A stretch of 64,000 bases of DNA from Trichinella spiralis (taxonomy: Eukaryota > Nematoda > Enoplea > Trichinellida > Trichinellidae): NCBI GenBank assembly GCA_000181795.3, contig CM012955.1, forward strand, positions 6,539,425 to 6,603,424. Direction: 5' to 3'. Positions 26,701 to 39,400 of the stretch are shown one piece after another. The notes beneath the pieces were generated by a model that saw only the letters and a list, made by a program, of their open reading frames with translations, made no database searches and was not told where the DNA came from. How positions within the stretch are numbered: position 1 is the first letter of the stretch; each line of letters opens with the position of its first letter. Made by a program: the position numbers and the translations under genes.

Positions 26701-28252
26701 TTTTCAACTTTCAACTAAATCTGTCCATCTTCCTTTTATGTATATGTATGTACATAATATTGTAAAAGATTTTTTATTTTTCTGTTGTAATTTTATTAAA
26801 AAAAATAGTATCTTTTATTATTTGTTAGCATATTGGCACAAGTGAATAAATATAACATCTATCAGACAATACAAATGCTTAATAATAATAATAGCAATAA
26901 TTCTAATTTGCTTATACTCGACAATTTTTCAAATGCTGGTAATAATTTATTTTACATGTGCTCATTAAAACAAACTATATATAATCACATAAAGAGAAAT
27001 ACTAAAACTGACTACTTGCTTGCTATATTTGACATCAATGAGAGTTCATAATTCAGTTTGTTTGAAGTTATATAAATTAACATGACGCAATCAATCAGCA
27101 ACATTATGCTTCCTCTAATTTATGACTTTGCTCAACTCAAAATCTACTAACCAGCCAAACTTCCTCAAATCACATCCCTAGATCAGAACCTTACTTATTG
27201 TTGTTATCAAATTGCTGATCATGACGATCATAAATCCGTACATTAAATCACCTTCAGCATGCTTCTCATATGCAGCATGTTTATTATTATTTTTTTATGT
27301 TTTACATTTTGAAATATTTATTGTAAATGGAACATGATAAACTCCCATCCATTCAATGTGCTATGTTTCATTCGTTGTTTCTCTTTTTACTCTAGATGTG
27401 ACTTTGAAAAGTTTTCATAGATGAAGAAAGTGGTCATTTGTTATTAAGAAATTCATAGTTAACCATTTGAATTAGTTCCAAATTATAATTTGCTTATTTA
27501 TTTAATAACTGGAATTTTTGAAGGAAAAAAATGGTTAACTTGTTCTAAAATTCAATGAGATCAATATGCAAAGATCAATAAGGGGGAGGGAGAGGGGGAG
27601 GTAAAAAGAATTTTTATTCATATTCTGTCATCTTTGGCAAACAGGTGAAAAGGACCTTTCGAATTAATAGTTTTCAATGAACATTCGAAGTGAAAAAGAG
27701 AAATTAAATAAATTTTAATGATTATCAAAAAATGGAAAAAAAGGGAAAAAATTGAGCAGAATTTTCAATTTGCCAAGAAAAAAAAAGCAGTAGTGTACAG
27801 TGAGAGAAAATTATCTTAAAGTAAAAAAGAAAAATTAATCAAATTATTAATGAATTAATAAATTCATTCATTCATTCATTAAGACGGTATCGATTAATAG
27901 TTTTGCACTGGGAATATGTGATTATTGGACAATGATGACGAAACAATAAATATAGAACGTTTTTGAAAGTGTTTGTTGTTGAAACTTTTGTAAAAAGATT
28001 ATTAGATTTTGATAATTTTCTTCTGAAAAATTCATTTCAACCCTAATTTGGGAAATATCTGAAGATCATTCTCGTATGGTTGATCGTAGACAAGCGTGAA
28101 AATTAATCCAAAAAAAAACAATCAGACATTGAAAATTTTCAATCAGAGCAAAAATAATGTCAACATGATTAATAATTTTTTGCAAAGTAAAGAAGCAGCA
28201 TTTTTGCATAAATAAAAAAAACAAAACAAACAAATAGAATACTTACCGCCAT
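20783..28252 (-). CDS. Divergent calmodulin, four EF-hands
   Basis: Exons 28247-28252, 21499-21679, 21337-21431, 21118-21265 and 20783-20811 give 152 residues. All four calcium loops are intact: [36 protein letters not shown] and [12 protein letters not shown], the last Glu being created across a splice junction; the protein ends EFVKMMTAK. Calmodulin binds calcium and activates kinases, phosphatases and IQ-motif proteins. It is not canonical: the start reads [12 protein letters not shown] rather than MADQLTEEQ, with further changes in the linker and in EF-4 (NYH for NYE). This points to a calmodulin-like paralogue, or a fast-evolving orthologue. Exons 2-5 are secure. The start exon, ATGGCG followed by a consensus GTAAGT, is inferred; it implies a first intron of about 6.6 kb. 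A rival start exon lies at 25095-25103. Most animal calmodulin genes also split right after the first codons. Confidence 0.82.
22289..22341 (-). mobile_element. Second Tigger-like terminal repeat (relic)
   Basis: On the minus strand the sequence starts CAGGCATACCCCTCTTAACG and runs into GGTCCGTTCCTG, a pattern seen at the ends of Tigger/pogo elements, with TA outside the end. The adjoining 21,780-22,140 stretch holds short open frames of transposon character, including a basic run followed by RQLTLGSF on the plus strand, but they are too broken to assign. It lies inside the calmodulin first intron. Confidence 0.4.
23869..24316. mobile_element. hAT-type MITE, 448 bp, with perfect 8-bp target duplication
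   Basis: The left end reads CAGGGGTTCTCAACCC. The right end, read in reverse complement, reads CAGTAGTTCTCAACC. Both match the classic hAT terminal repeat (CAGNGGTTCTCAACC). Flanks at 23861-23868 and 24317-24324 are both TTATATAA, an exact 8-bp duplication as hAT transposases make. The interior has a long G run and no transposase, so it is non-autonomous. It sits within the calmodulin first intron. Confidence 0.9.
25095..25103 (-). other. Alternative calmodulin start exon (candidate)
   Basis: ATGAACGCG followed by GTAAGC joins in phase to calmodulin exon 2, giving an N-terminus MNAADRF. It ends with the same GCG|GTAAG as the preferred start exon at 28247-28252, so the two could be alternative promoters. 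The exon could extend back to an acceptor TTTATTTCAG at about 25,270. That stretch also has an unassigned open frame ending in an acidic tail (stop near 25,148). Which start is used cannot be told from sequence. Confidence 0.3.
25365..25425. repeat. (CTAT)n-rich microsatellite
   Basis: Imperfect CTAT/TATC repeats within the calmodulin intron. Confidence 0.7.
25851..25885. repeat. (AAT)n microsatellite
   Basis: About ten AAT/TAA units, interrupted once, within the calmodulin intron. Confidence 0.75.
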
Positions 28253-28259
28253 GTTTTGT

Positions 28260-31200
28260 TGTTGTATCTTGTAGAAGATGAAGTTGGTGTAATATGCCAG
28301 TAAAATAAAAATTTGTCTATTGTTGAGTGGAAGAAGTGGATGGAAAACAAAGAAACTGCCAAATGGGAAAAGTTCAATAAAATAGAAGAAACACCAGTTG
28401 AAATGATCAAAATCGCAGAGGTCGTATTAGAAGAAAATGTGTGTACGTGTGTCTGTGTCTGTGTGTGCTGCTCAGCAGGAGGCGGGCAATAATTGCATGC
28501 AGCTTATGCGTTCAAGACAAGCAGGCGTGTATAATATGAAGAATCAACTGAAACAACAAAAACTTGGTTATCTTATTGCTAAATGACTGAGAATAATTAA
28601 TTAAGTGCTATGGGCACACGACTGACTGAGAACTTTATACTTCGGCAACTTTTTCCTATTTTATCTTCTACTTATTTTTCTTGTCTACTAAATATTTTTA
28701 TAAAATATTCAATTTAAATATAATCATGAATGATGACGATCAATAATTTAATATATTTTATAAAAATATGAATAATGAAATTAATAAAAGCTGCACATTA
28801 ACATCTACACACACACACATGCATACATACATACATATATACATATGCAAATAGATCGAATAAATAAATTGTTCTTGAAATGAATTGAAATATTTAGTTG
28901 GAAAAAAAGAAAACTGCCGCCAATTGACTGTCCATCTTCTGCATGGATGCAAAGAGTACCAGAGTGAGGAGACAAGGGGGGGATTTTGACGGCATCATTT
29001 GGTGGCATGAGTCCATTTCTCAGCAGTTGTTCAAACTCAAGCTAACTAATGGAAGCCACGTAAGTAAACTGGTATGGCTGCTAGTGTCAACGTTGGCGCA
29101 ATCACGAATTCAAGGCACGTCAACAACAGCAATAGAAGCAGCAGTAGCAACAACAAAACAACAACAACAGTGGTGTATGAATTTTTTCAGCTATTAGTAA
29201 CTATGGGATACAGGAGCACCAACGAATAAATTGCCGGAAGAGAAAACCTAGCCATTCACTTTTACACAACGCTTATCGAAGAAAAGAAGCGGCTTTCACA
29301 ATCACAAAATGATTCATATACTTCAGATTCTGTGTTATTTTAACCTGAAATTGCCTGAATTCTTGATTCAAAATTCTACAACAAACTATTCTACATTCGA
29401 CTTCAACATACTCTTTTGATAAATTGAAAATGGATCAGGGGACTTTGCAAACTCATTGTAGAATATATTCGCAATTTTCAATTCTCTGCAGATCTCTGTC
29501 AATTGCACCACAAGCAACAAACCAACCGAACACATCCAATAAACATCTCTTCTCCATTTTATGCAGAATCAAATAATCATATTTTGATCATATTGCAATG
29601 ATTTATTATTTCAATGACGCAATTTTGCCAATCCCATTCCCAATTGTGAATACGTTTCAAAATGGACAAGCACAATTTGAAATTTTTCTATTGCAAAACA
29701 ACAAAACACAAATAGCAGCATAGCATAGCATAACATAACATAACATTGCCAAACAGCAATTTTTTCTGTTCATATTTGCACTGCTGTTATTGTTGTTGTT
29801 GTTGTTGCTGCTTTTTCTTTGCTAAATTTTCTTACTTCCTCATTTTTATCAGACAAACATTTTATAAAGTTGTTTTGTGCATGAATTAATATTTCAAATT
29901 GAAGCAAATATTTGTTTATGTGAAATAATTTTCCACTTTTATATTCACTTTTATTAAAGTTGGCCATTGAGCAGTGAATTGATTATCATTTTCAACTGGA
30001 ACAATTGAAAAATTATTTCGTTGCAAAATTAAAAGTTTATTTATATGAAGAAGGGTAGAATTTTCTATAAATGATTTGATGTTAGTCTTTTTCATGACAT
30101 GCATGCATGCATTCATCGTCATATTTATTCACTTTGGAAGAAATTGAAACTAACCAACAGCTTGGAATGATGAAAACTGATGAAAGCGATGAAATTAATA
30201 AGTTTTCTTTTCCTTTACATCATCATTATGTAAATAATAAAATCGAATAGTTCTTTTATTATAGAATATGATCAGTATACATAGTAAAGGTAGTAGTGGT
30301 AAATGTTTATTAATGCTTGTGAAAGAGAAAAATTGTACTACCGGTCACAGAATGTCGCTTTTGCTAATGCAATTGCTAATACACATAATGTTTGCAATTG
30401 AACATTTGTATATAAATAAAAATGCAAATTACTTATTTAATGCAGATTAAAATGAAAAAAAAAGTAAAAATTGTAATTGCAAATTGGGAAATTTTTGAAA
30501 TTTTAAACAAGCAGCTTACCAGCAAGCAAGCAAGTTGTAGAAGAATAATTGAAAAAGAGAAAATCACTTGCAATTGAAAATTACAATAATGTAGTATGCA
30601 TAAAATGTTGTGTGAGGTGAAAATTTTCCTACTGCTTCTTTTTCCAGTTTTCTTGTTAGCAGTGGAAAGCCACTTGTGAAAGCTGAACAATACATACACA
30701 AAGAACTGGCTAGATGATAAAGCGCTGCAATCATTTAATGATTTCCTCAGAGAATTAATTGTCTTTGTCATTCTGGAAACGATTTGTTTTATTATTATTT
30801 CTTTCTTCTTTTATTTTGCGAGTCGAAGTTTTCAGAAAAAATGAAAAGCAATGAATATTCACATTTAAATGCAATATTTCTCGATCGTTGAAGAAAAACC
30901 ATTGCATATATTTTTTTTGCTTTCGATTAAATCAATACCAAAGTATGATTATATGAACTTGCGTTTTCATCTTTCCACTACATGCGATAATTATGATTGC
31001 TGTTTTTTTTTCATTTCTGCAAATCAAGTTCTAATACAAAAAATGCATTTTCAAAAATCAAATTAAATTATTATAAATTAAAAAGTAAGCAATTATTTTC
31101 TATACAATGCAATCTAACAATAATCTCGATCATGTCGAAAAGTAATACATAATTTGTTGTAAAACTGCGAACAATTTTTTCCATTCATTTTAAACCTTAT

Positions 31201-34200
31201 AATTATTTCTTCTTCTTCTTCTTATTATTATTTTTAAAATAAACTGGGAAAAGTTGAAAAAGCTTTTCATTTGCTAGCCAGAATTTGTTTACGGGGACAA
31301 AGTGGACTTATACAACAGAAGGAAGTCAGAAGAAGATGAGGATGATGATAATAATGCTAATAGTAGTGATGAGAATATTCGGAGAATGTGAAATTTCCCA
31401 AAAGCCAGTCGACCAGTTTTAAATTAAAAGTTTCAAAATTGACTACATCGGGTGGCTATTAGCTGTGTGACTTTTCGCCCGCCTAGACAATATAAACTAC
31501 TTTTGGAACAGACAAAGCGTTTGCATGAAAAATCGAACTAATTCCATCGGCATAAATCCCCCACACGTGTGTGTGCGCGTGTATTCATTTATTCTCGAAT
31601 TGATAATCTTGATGTAAACTTTTCACAAATTGCGAATGTTTAGCTGTGAAGCTTTAAAAATACATTTCCAATTTTGAGCACAAAGAAAATTTTAAAACAT
31701 TTCAATATTTAAAGCAACGATCGAAATTCATTTGCACATTTTGGAAAGTATAATTTTTGTGTCGAAATTAATTTTCATAATCTTCGCTTGCATGAGTACA
31801 TGTTGACACTTTGCCATAAAGTGCTTTCTGCACAACAAAATACAATCGCACAAGCTAATAATTTTTCCATTTCCCAATAACCATCATTTTGACAAACCAC
31901 CTGCATTGCAGTTTGTCTGCTAATAATGCTAATTGCTAGTTCAATTTTTTTTTCTTATTGTTACGCTGCGGATAATTATTGCGGGAAAAATTGAACATTG
32001 CCAATGACAATTACGAAACGCAATCGTTGAACTATTTATTTATTTTCTCTTTGTCCAAAATCACTTGAAAAACGTTGAAATAGTCCGTCCACTCAGTTTC
32101 ACATTTTAACTTTTTGATCGATAAAAAACAAATTGCACTTTGAAGTGGTTTTCTATTCAAAAAAAAGAAAGAAAGAAACAAATTTACACCATGCAACAAT
32201 TAATTAATTGCTCAAATGCATTTAATTTTCTTTTTTCAGTTCCAATTTTTTGCTCACAACTGCAACAGGTGCTAGTCTTTTGCTTCTTGATTATACGAAA
32301 TAGCGATAAATACACAAATGCTCACGAAAGCTGACAATTTGAATTAAACGGAAAGAGAATTTTTTCCTGGAACATGCACGAAATAAAAATTGTTATTTTT
32401 ATTTAGGTAAATTTCTCCTTTTGAAAACAAAAAATACTGGATCGATTTGAAAAATAATATTCGTAAACTTGGTGGTAGAAAACAGCTTCAACTGACAATC
32501 GAGCATCCGGCTGAAGAAGCATTGATTTCGTCTTTGAAGCTGAAATACCAGCAACTCATGCCAGTTTTAACAATATTTCAAGTGCTTGTCGTGTCAAAAA
32601 AAACAATTTTATGACATTTTTTCTCTAATCAACAAAACGCTCAGATCAGAGTTCACGTAAATCTCAACTGGGTAAATTTTCTTCCACAAACAAATCTTTC
32701 TTTTATTCATTTTTTCAGCATGCATTTAAACATGCACCTGACAAAATGCTAATAACTACAAAGCTCAAATAATTCAAGCGAGCAGATAAAACAAAACAAA
32801 AACAGCAATACAATCTGTTCAAATTGGTGATCACAAAACTTTTACCGTAACGTACACAAATTACAAATGCAGGTTTTTAATCTTTTGTAGGTCATGAAAA
32901 GATAAATGCAAGCTTAAATATCTCATAAAATAAATATACCACTGAAGTAAATAAATAATATTAAAAAAACGTTATACAGTTAATTTCAATTAAATTATTG
33001 ATAGCTTTTTCTTGAAAAAAAGAATTTATCAACTGCTGACAGTGCTAATGTTGAAACAAATGAAAAACGTCAGAAATTTTTATTTTTTATTTTTTTAAAT
33101 TTGCATTCAAATAATTCAATATCATTTTCACACGTCAGCAGTAAAATTTAGTGTAGTTTTTTCATATCAATTGAAGAAAAACAAATATCTGGAAAGCAGA
33201 TACTTTTCAAAGTTTGACTGATTGATTAATTTTCCACCTTAAATTCGGGTGAAATATTTATAAATTGTTCATTTATTTTATAATTCACATTTTTTTGTTA
33301 CCACAGATAGATGGACGATGGATACGCATGCACATTGGGTATGAAATTATTTTATGCACAATGTTCAGTGATCAAAATTCTACCCTGTCGGTGATTGATG
33401 GTGCAAATTGGGAAAAGTGAATAAATTGAAGAAACAGAGAGAAAAAGTCGCGACCGTTTGATGAAATTTTCCATTCTGTGAATTAATTGCGTGGTGAAAT
33501 TTCAAACGCACTAAAAATAACTTACCGCAGAAAATGGCCCCCATTTTCCATTTTCGATGGATTAAATAGCAGAATTAATGCCGCTGCACAGCTTGATAAT
33601 GGATAATTGGAAATAAGTTCTTTTGCTCAAACAGGCAGGCAATCTAAATTGCGGCTTATTTCTTGCCCTGACCATCAGTGCAAATTTTCACTAGCCTCTA
33701 CGTTTTTGGAGAAAACTGCGACCCGGTCAAGTGGCACAATGAGATTTTTGAGGAATATCAATGGCCGAATGGCGATCAATCAGCCGCTGTTTTAATTTTC
33801 AAATTAACCATCCAGACTACGGTGGTAAATCTTCAGGTGGTGACATGACCGATTCTTTGTTTGACAATCGATCAACGACCGTCGTCTTCGGTGATGGGAT
33901 GTTGTACAATTTTGCAAAATTGCCTCCTAAAAAGTGCCCTCCCCTAACCCTACCCCATCACCCCTCCCCCCCCCCAAAAAAAAAGGCTAGAAAATCTCAA
34001 TTCGTTGGATATTTTTGCTTCGTCGTAATTTTCGATCGACATCTTGTCAGGTGTAATTATTGTTTCCCGGAAATTGCTGCTGCTGCAGCGGTAACGACTT
34101 TAGAAGCTCCATTCCATTTCAGCATTTCAATCAACTATATATAAATAACCCAGTTCTTATTTATTTTTAACTAATGCTTCGAAAAATCAATCACTTTTAC

Positions 34201-36030
34201 GATGGATTGTCTTATTTTTATCCAGTATTATTATTTATTTAAATTTTGAATAAAAATTACAAATAAATAGAACAATAATAATATGGTAAAGATCAATCTA
34301 TTCTTTTTTAAGCATATTTATTTAAAAACAAATAAAATTCTGCTCATATTATTACACAATGACAGTTTATTAAATGTTTTGTTGTTGCAATACTGCAAAC
34401 TGCCAGTTGAAGTAATACATTTTTCAAAACATCATTTTAAAATAAAAAGCAGTACGTTTTACAAACACGCATACAAACTGTACATATATATATATGTGCG
34501 TACGTGACAAAATAGCCTGATTGCCGGATATTTCTTCAACTGCCGTCATTTATCAAAGAACGTATATTTTGACTGGAAAAAATGCAAATGCAAAACCAAC
34601 TTTCTCAGCTTTCTGGCACAGTTTTATTGGACCTTCAAATGGTGCATTTGTGATGGTATGTGATAACGCTTTTTCATTTTCATATTCAGTAATAGCATCA
34701 AATTAGAGGCTCAGTTTTGTTCTCTATTATTATTGCCTCCTTTTCTCTCCATTTTATCATATTTATTCATTGTTATTGTTTAACGCGGTTTTGCAGTTTT
34801 CAACAGATTTTTATTCATTACAACCATTGAAATACAATTTCACAATGATAAATAAATAAATAATATATATATATATGTACAGATATACATCACAGATTGT
34901 ATTTTTCTTGTTCACTGCCACTGTTGCGTCCAGCTTACACTGGACATCTTTAACATGGCGCTATTTGGAAAGAAATAAATGCAAGTATTCAAATTTTGAC
35001 GTACTGAACATATCAAGTACGAACAGCAATCATAGCATAAAATCAATCCACTGCTTCCTGTTTTTTATATGAACTTCAGATGTATAATTCATTTTTTGAT
35101 AAAAACAAAATAGCAAGCAATAACACAGAACAAGCAACATGTTCGATTCGAATAATTTTCCATCTGTTCATTCAGCAAAAAATACCTGATTTTCATAATT
35201 TAGAAAAGTTTTTTTTCTTCCATTTGCATTTTCAGAAAAATAAATTCTATTGAATATTCTATATTTATACTATATAAACACGCGTCTGAAGTACGTACGT
35301 GAAATAAAATTATAAAATATTATCTGTTAGGATTTTGATTGAGGTAAAAACATGAACAGCAGAATGTCATACCAGAAGAATAGAAATCAGAATCAGCAGA
35401 AGAATAGAAATACTGTAGGCTTTATAAATAGGCATTAGTATATAGCATTATTGTCGGTTTTAAGGACATTTTAATGGCAATGTTGCTTTTGTAATATAGT
35501 TACTGCTCGAAATACGAAGGTAAGGTTGAGTGTGTATGCACTTGTAGACAACACTGCTGTGCAGTAAAAACGGTGTGAACGAATAAAGCTCCTGCGTTAC
35601 TTGCTTGAACCAAGCAAGCAGTTGCGCTTACCTGAACCCTGAATACCGGGTTGATAATGTATAAAAAACCAGAACTGAACGTTAACTCGACCAGACGACG
35701 TGATTAAATACCAGTGCGAAGGAAACAGACCGTGAACAGTGCCTCCTGCTACACTCACCACCGAGGGTGGTGGACCAACTTGAGCGCAATCTATTTGCAC
35801 TTATCGCTCTGAACCGACGAGATTGACAAAAGAAATTGGCGCGATCAAAAAGCAAATTAATCACAACTTTCGACTTGACATTATTTTGATTATGCACGCA
35901 AATTTGTTGCCTGAATCGAAACAAATGCCTGAATATTTAAACTAAAATGAGATCCATTCTGTTTGATACGTGTACTACTTCTCACTACTACTAAACTTTC
36001 ACTGATTACTACTACTAAAGAACATAAAAA
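28260..36030. other. Mostly non-coding region with orphan exon candidates
   Basis: No complete gene could be built. Notable pieces: CAA/CAG-rich triplets around 29,115-29,175 and 29,787-29,812; an unassigned frame at 32,411-32,614; a minus-strand ATG exon with a consensus donor near 33,530; a C/A-rich tract at about 33,960-33,985; and a GC-richer block at 35,590-35,930 (-) with donors GTGAGT and GTAAGC. These minus-strand donors could belong to non-coding 5' exons of the calmodulin gene or to another gene. The rest is AT-rich with simple repeats, including a CA-rich run at about 28,808-28,820. Confidence 0.45.
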
Positions 36031-36057
36031 CCAAAAACAGGCGAGTTTTTCAACAAC

Positions 36058-36063
36058 TTTATT
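36058..36063 (-). terminator. Candidate poly(A) signal of lingerer
   Basis: AATAAA on the minus strand about 430 bases after the lingerer stop codon. Confidence 0.4.
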
Positions 36064-36490
36064 CATTAGTCCATTAAACGTAACAAAAGTTGCCAATAAA
36101 AGTGCACATCAGCTCGACATCTTTACCATTACAAAACTAAGTATAGTATTTTTTTAAAAAAATAGTGGAATCGGCAACCGCCATTCCTCACAGAATATTG
36201 TATTACGTAAACAAACTCGACTGAAGGCACCGAGCATTTTTCTCTTTAAAGACAATATATCTATCCAAAATTACCAAAAATCATCACATTTTATAGGTAT
36301 AGGGATATGAATATGAATATGAATATAAATATAAATATAGATGAAATTTGCTTTTTAAGAAAAAAAGGCAACGGTAAAAGTGACGTTGCCTACGAGTTTT
36401 ACGAGATTACTTTGAACTTGTGCCATGCTTAAATGACAAAGCAACTGTGCAAGCAAAGCACGTTCTCCAAAAAATTGTTGGCCAATTTTA

Positions 36491-39400
36491 TCAATTTGCG
36501 TTCCAATAGCCATAGCCAACTTTACTGCCCGGCGGCATGTTGCTCCCTTGACGGCCGGATGCCTGGTTGGCGTTGTACCGATTGTGCTGACCAGGATTCG
36601 ACGCACTCTCTTCAAATGCAAATTTCAACAATTAAGTAAATATAACAAATATGCAAATTAATGAACAACTTACCAGCACCTCCTTGCATTCCGATCGACT
36701 GGCTGTTCGATGCCATTGCCGCCGCAATGGTGGAATTCATCATCGGACCAGGCATGTAGCCGGGCGGATGACCTGCATAACCAGCGTTTGGGAAAGCAGG
36801 ATACGGTGGTGTTCCTGTTCCCGCGAGCGCCGACTGGACATGCGAAGTATTTCCGACGCCATACTTGCCTGGTTCATACGGCATCTAAATGAATAAATAA
36901 AATTTATTGACATGCCTTTCACGTACAGAAAATCAATTCATCATACAAAATAATAATCTACATATATACTATATTCGGTAAAAACATTTTCTTCTTCTAA
37001 ATCAGTATTTATCAACCAGCGGAGGAGGGAGAACGTACGAAGGTTCCTGGGGGAAGAGGAGGGGGGAGGTGTGGGAAGTAAGAATTTTTAGTACTGCACA
37101 GGCAAAGGTGTTCGAAATTCGAAAGTTCATTTCTGTTGCAACGTAAAGTAGTTCTCGAGCTCGTGGATTTCTAATTTATGCGGCTCCTGAGATGCCTAGT
37201 CAATAGATATCATCATCATGTTATTTATAAATGCATTGACAAACCGCTCGCCTGCATATCATGGTAGTCATTTTTATTTTGATGCTGGTGACTTTTCGTT
37301 CCCCAATGAACTGTTTCTCACAGTTTGGTCAACTTCAGGCTAAATTTTCACCACCTTTTCTTACTGGTCATCTCAGTTTTAGCTTAACAGCCTCAGCTGT
37401 GCACAGTTTATCACTTACCTTTGTACTAAAATCATATCGTACTGCATCTTGGCTTGATGCAACCACGAAGCAACAATCTGCTTTGCGTACACACAATACA
37501 TACTGCACTAGTTATTTTTTTTTGGGGGGGGGGGAGGGTATCAACTGCACAACTTTTATTAAGAGATAAGGAGGGGGCGTGTGCTGACACGGGTTGAAAA
37601 CCACTGCTCTAAATGCTGAGAAGAAAAATCATTTCTCTCATTACCCATAAATACTTTTAAAAATATTTTGTAAATAAAAATGACTATGAAAAACTTCGCT
37701 TGCGTGTATGTATGTAATTTTGAGCATTTGAAATATGAACAACTGCTCCACTTTTTTCTCGCGTTTTAAAAGCAAAAAAAATTATTTTCTCCTATTTCCA
37801 CTAAAAGACTTTTGTAATCACGGATGATCAATTTCTCGTTTGGTAATTTCAAGAAAAGAATGAAAAGCGAAAATTCTCGACAACAGAAAAACTGTTAAAA
37901 TTGATTTAACCTAATCACAAATGTAATTTTATGCAAATAAAATTTAAAAAAAAGATAAAATACTTACTTTCAATGTCGAACTGTACGGTCGGTGACTGGT
38001 ACCGTCGGCAGCAGAGTGACTGCCAGTTGAACAAGTGTTCATGCTTCCAGCCGCCTTCAGTTGGTTGGATCCGCCAGCGGAGTAATTACCCCTCTCCGGA
38101 TGAACCGTAGCAGGCATTTCCTCGTAAGCTGAAAATTAAAAACAAAAAGTCAGTTGAGCAAGTTGAAATTAATGAAAAACGAACAATTATTGAACCCCTG
38201 TCCCGAATAGACAGGGACGCCAGTCTTGTTCTGAACATTCACTGAATTGGACACGGACGTGCAAGTGCTGACAGCCGTCGGAACTTGAAAACCACCAACG
38301 CCCGTCTCAACAATTCCTCGAGGACCCATTCGATTACGATCCTGAAGCAAAAAAAAAAATATATATATATATATATAATTCATATTGACAACAATAAACA
38401 AATTCTGTGTTCGCAATTTTACCGAAAAATGAGAATAGGGTGGTGCAAAGCCCATCATCGAGTGTTGCTGTCCCCCGACCACGTTGGGTGGCGTAGCGAA
38501 CGGATGACCGGCTCCTGCAGGCACCCCTGTAGAGGCGCCGTGTCCAGAGGGGGCCAGGCTCAAATTCGACATCGTCTGATGCAAGTTGGCCGCCGCCGCA
38601 GCACTGTTCATCGACTCTCCACGATTCATTTGCGGCTTGTAATCAGCTGCACCTTGAAAATAAAAATGAAAAACGAATAAACGCAACAACAGAAATATTT
38701 TTTTTCTTATTAAATTAAAAAAAATTTAAGCAAGAAAAAACTCAAAAACAAAACTGAAAAAAATGCAAAATAAATAAAGGATAAATCAAACGACTATTAT
38801 ATTACCTGTATCCCGAGCGTTTCCTTGTCCTGACGCCAGTTGTTGCATAGCGTTCAGTGAATTCAAATCATACGAATTGTTGAAAAGTAAATTTGGAGCC
38901 GGAAGAAACCCAAGTTGATTCATTTGGTCGTACATCCCCTGTAAATAAATTTGAAAAAAAAAATATATATGAGTCTGTATTGCTATGTTCTGATATGCTA
39001 AAAAGAAAATAAAACTTCACTAACCATGTAAGGCGACATGCCAGCGGCAGGTAGTGGTGGCTGAAAAGGGGCTGCCAGTGGGTTCACAGCCGGATTCCCC
39101 CCTGCAGACATTGCCGCTGGCCTGTGACCTGAAAAATACAAAAAGAACAAAAATGAATACAATTACAACATAAATGAAAAGCACGTATTTCTTTTCTTTT
39201 TTTTTTACCAAACACATTGCAAGCAGCAGTGTAAGTTCTGTTGTTGTACATTTGATTCGACGGTGTCTCACCACGATTCAGCAGCGCTGTAGTGTTCGCG
39301 TTAGTCTGAAAACAAAGCAAAGTATGCAAAAATAAATAATATAAAACTGCAACTTCAAACATAAATTTCATTTCAAGATACAAATAAAAAGTAAATAAAC

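Noticed and set aside
38285-38680. 131-residue plus-strand frame
   Set aside because: Antisense shadow of two lingerer exons; the minus strand has the phased gene.
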